From assembly GCA_020466095.1 (NCBI GenBank), contig CM035809.1, positions 21,802,139 through 21,866,138 on the forward strand: a stretch of 64,000 bases of DNA. The letters run 5' to 3'. The notes under the pieces are model-generated. The model did not search any database. It was given only the letters and a program-made list of their open reading frames with translations, and was not told where the DNA came from. Origin of the DNA: Chlorops oryzae (Eukaryota > Arthropoda > Insecta > Diptera > Chloropidae). Shown here in pieces: positions 62,020 through 64,000 of the stretch. A program made the translations under genes and the position numbers. Numbering within the stretch: the stretch's first letter is position 1; each line of letters opens with the position of its first letter.

Positions 62020-62168
62020 GTTTAATTGTAGTAAATTAAAAAAAAAAATGCTATAAAGAAATCTTGCTTTTTTTTGATTGCCGAAAGTTGAAAGCTGATG
62101 CGATCGATTTCGTACCCAGATACGAGTTCATCATCAAGCAGTTGTCTTCCAAACTGCTCTGTTGGGTC
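62020..62168 (-). CDS. Possible terminal exon, unrecognised
   Basis: The minus strand has an acceptor (ATCTTTAG|GACCC) followed by an open, protein-like frame (DPTEQFGRQLLDDELVSGYE, then IDRISFQLSAIKK) running to a stop near 62020. It would be the last exon of a gene convergent with Slu7 whose earlier exons would lie to the right, beyond the nested transposons. I found no partner exons and do not recognise the product. Confidence 0.3.
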
Positions 62169-62531
62169 CTAAAGATGATTCTATATAAAAAAAGTCATAA
62201 TTCTTCTATTATCGACTATTGAAGTTATTCATATATATAACCATAATATAACCATATATATAGCGATTGTCCATAGGCGACAAAAAAATGTTCATATCGA
62301 AATATCCTTGGTCGGAACGTTTGAGAACAGTATTACGCTATTTACACGTTAAGACATTTCGATAATGAAACAAATTTTCGATGGCAAAGGAGGCAAGGGG
62401 AAGAGACAAAAACGCTCCCATACCACATCCGCGCGCGTCCCTGGCCAACAAAAAGTGTGTTTCATTATCGAAATTTCTTAGCCGCTGTTCATATTATGCG
62501 ACAAGTACTCGGCGACACTCTTTGTGCTTAT

Positions 62532-62886
62532 AAGTGATGCCAGATTGTGGGTTTTTCCCCATATTTTGGGTTTTTTCACTCAAAAAACGTGACATGGGAA
62601 AAGTATGGGTAATTTTATATCGAAATTTATGCACTACATTTAAGGTACATTTACTACTACAATTTTAAGTTACTTTTTTTTGTTATTTTCTTGATACTTT
62701 TATTAAAATATTAAAATATTGAAATAATTGCGTTTAAATCCAATGTTCAATTTTGAAATCGGTACGCCCATATTTTCAAAAATCATTCTGGTTTTTTTCG
62801 TGGGTTTTTATTTTTTGAAAATGGGGAAAAATGGGTTTTTTCCCAATATATGAGGGTTTTTTTATCGATAAAATCTGGCATCACTG
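62532..62886. mobile_element. Non-autonomous hAT element with 8-bp target duplication
   Basis: Ends are AAGTGATGCCAGATT and AATCTGGCATCACTG, the same terminal type as 29988-30645. Flanks GTGCTTAT (62524-62531 and 62887-62894) are identical. 355 bp, non-coding. Confidence 0.88.
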
Positions 62887-62911
62887 GTGCTTATCCTTTT
62901 CATCATAAAAA

Positions 62912-63170
62912 TAGTGCTGCCATATTTGGGTAAATATTCTCTTCTTATGAAGAAGCATATTTAGATTTCCGAAATAATATAAAAAGCTAAGTTATTAAGT
63001 TTTGAAGACCAAGAATTTTAGAGAACAGCGGACCCTTTTCCAAAAAACGACCTTTGCACCAACATAATTTATCGAAAATCGTGATAACAATTTATTTCTC
63101 TTATTTCAGAGCTTAAGGGATTTTTAATTCAGATTGTAGGAATTTCAAAATATTTTTTCTGGCAGCACTG
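62912..63170. mobile_element. Possible second hAT-like insertion
   Basis: TAGTGCTGCCATA and TCTGGCAGCACTG are inverted ends. Flanks CATAAAAA and TATAAAAT match at six of eight positions, so it is older or less certain than its neighbour. Confidence 0.5.
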
Positions 63171-63344
63171 TATAAAATCAGTTTCTTCTTCTCCTTCTCC
63201 AGAGACAATTTTTACTAATATGAACACGAAGGAGACACCAAAAGAGAATTCACCGTGTCGCTCGCTTGTCTTGTCGCATAATATGAACGACGACTTAACG
63301 TGTAAATAGCCTCTATGAATCTTGTTTTTGTACTTTAAATGTCT

Positions 63345-63421
63345 AGTATCGAAAACTATCGATGGTCGGAGCCGATAGTAACGGTGACTATCGATGGTGC
63401 CTACAGTTTCCCAGCTCTACT
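63345..63421 (+). promoter_or_regulatory. DRE and core motif 7 cluster at right edge
   Basis: ACTATCGATGG occurs twice (63354 and 63388), with TATCGAAAAC and CCGATAGT nearby, and CCCAGCTCTACTA follows at 63409. This is the same DRE plus CAGCTCTA pairing as at 18131. It lies about 100 bases before a candidate start codon. Confidence 0.45.
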
Positions 63422-63516
63422 AGGCGTCGAATTCTCAATTTTTAGTTGATCAATTGGCTAATCATAGCCGAAGTGATGATCTATAAAGCCATTGAATAAA
63501 TACTATAAACTTGGAA

Positions 63517-63526
63517 ATGGGTTCGG
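63517..63526 (+). CDS. Candidate short first coding exon (MGS|...)
   Basis: GGAAATGGGTTCGG|GTAAGTATT offers an ATG, three codons and a strong donor. MGS at an N-terminus would suit N-myristoylation. The remaining gene would be off the window, so this is weak evidence on its own. Confidence 0.3.
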
Positions 63527-63605
63527 GTAAGTATTTTGTGAGTGTGAAACAAAAGTTAATTTGGGTGCTCAAATATTCCCGCAAATATTTACTTAAGCCC
63601 ATGAT

Positions 63606-63787
63606 ACAAAGAGAGCAAGATAGCGCCATTTCGGGTACCGTTATTTTGTAGCATTCGCATTGTTGTGGTTTCCCATGCTAAAGTATAGTTGTGACGTTGG
63701 CCTTAACATGCAAAACAACAACAACGAAGCTCTCATTTTGTATTTGTGACATCATTGGGCTGAAGTGGCGCTATCTTGTTTTCTTGT
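63606..63787. mobile_element. Inverted-repeat MITE (AGATAGCGCCA arms)
   Basis: TACAAAGAGAGCAAGATAGC with GCCA at the left pairs with TGGCGCTATCTTGTTTTCTT at the right, ending in TTGTA. No coding capacity. Confidence 0.65.
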
Positions 63788-63788
63788 A

Positions 63789-63961
63789 CAGTCGACTCTC
63801 GTTAATTCGAAACTCGAGGGACTCTTAAAATATAACGAATTATCGAGTTTTTGAATTAACGAGAGTCGACTGTATAAAGAAATTTTGTGAAGAACTCATG
63901 ATCACTTTGAATTATAGAGAGGTTCGAATGATCTCAGGTTTGAATTAACGAGAGTCGACTG
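63789..63961. mobile_element. Tc1/pogo-like MITE with an extra arm
   Basis: CAGTCGACTCTCGTTAATTC and GAATTAACGAGAGTCGACTG are perfect inverted ends (63789-63872), flanked by TA. A third copy of the right arm ends at 63961, so the element is partly duplicated or two elements share a middle. Confidence 0.8.
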
Positions 63962-64000
63962 TATCATGACTTAAGCCCTCAAATTTGTATTCCTTCATAA

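Larger units (their letters stand above)
62483..63292. mobile_element. Inverted-repeat element inserted in the MITE
   Basis: CGCTGTTCATATTATGCGAC and GTCGCATAATATGAACGACG are the inverted ends. Outside them CTTA is found on both sides, a likely target duplication. It interrupts the right arm of the 62335-63310 MITE and itself carries two hAT-like insertions. Confidence 0.75.
62335..63310. mobile_element. MITE (ACGCTATTTACACGTTAAGA family) split by another element
   Basis: The left arm ACGCTATTTACACGTTAAGA is at 62335. The inverted right arm starts at about 62458 (GTGTGTTTCATTATCGAAAT), breaks off at TTCTTA (62482), and resumes as CTTAACGTGTAAATAGC at 63293-63309. Without the insert it would be about 165 bp. 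Confidence 0.8.

Overview
This window looks like nuclear DNA of a higher fly (Diptera, Schizophora; a tephritid-like genome is my guess, species not determined). It is AT-rich, its genes have short GT-AG introns, and every recognisable protein reads as an orthologue of a Drosophila gene. About a fifth is coding. The rest is intergenic DNA crowded with short inverted-repeat transposons, tRNA-derived SINE pieces and simple repeats. No autonomous transposase, virus, CRISPR array or rRNA was recognised.

Layout. 1-13.6 kb: a fatty acyl-CoA reductase (FAR) gene on the minus strand (9085-13503, complete, 514 codons) and a second copy of its exons 2-6 (793-3209) lacking exon 1. Between them lie 5' exons of a Pkc98E-like novel protein kinase C (C2 domain and pseudosubstrate, 4953-6520, minus), two of which are full of small indels. 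13.6-30 kb: no recognisable gene, but a long TTATG microsatellite, a GATGGT-type minisatellite inside an inverted-repeat element, a CGATA-rich cluster, SINEs, MITEs and a 15-bp minisatellite. 30.8-32.5 kb: Arc42-type short-chain acyl-CoA dehydrogenase (plus). 34.2-39.8 kb: Blm RecQ helicase (plus). 40.7-41.6 kb: thiamine pyrophosphokinase (minus), convergent with Blm. 44.1-48.2 kb: a large protein of repeated three-finger C2H2 modules (plus). 51.6-54.8 kb: godzilla/RNF13-type PA-TM-RING ubiquitin ligase (minus). 59.7-62.0 kb: splicing factor Slu7 (plus). 62.3-63.3 kb: transposons nested in transposons. The right edge carries a candidate promoter and a very short first exon.

The genes do not form one pathway. 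They are independent single-copy genes of lipid metabolism (FAR, Arc42), genome maintenance (Blm), thiamine activation (TPK), protein turnover in endosomes (godzilla), splicing (Slu7) and signalling (Pkc98E).

Two points matter to anyone reusing this annotation. First, Arc42, Blm (three sites), the zinc-finger gene and godzilla each carry a one-base-class frameshift in otherwise conserved coding sequence. Several intergenic stretches are imperfect local duplications differing mainly by indels. I infer that much of this is assembly or consensus error rather than gene death. Second, the truncated FAR copy placed downstream of Pkc98E 5' exons could be a real duplication or an uncollapsed haplotype. 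Nothing here proves a wholly new biological system. The least routine signals are the nested transposons, the SINE with a telomere-like CCTAA tail, and the FAR/Pkc98E arrangement.
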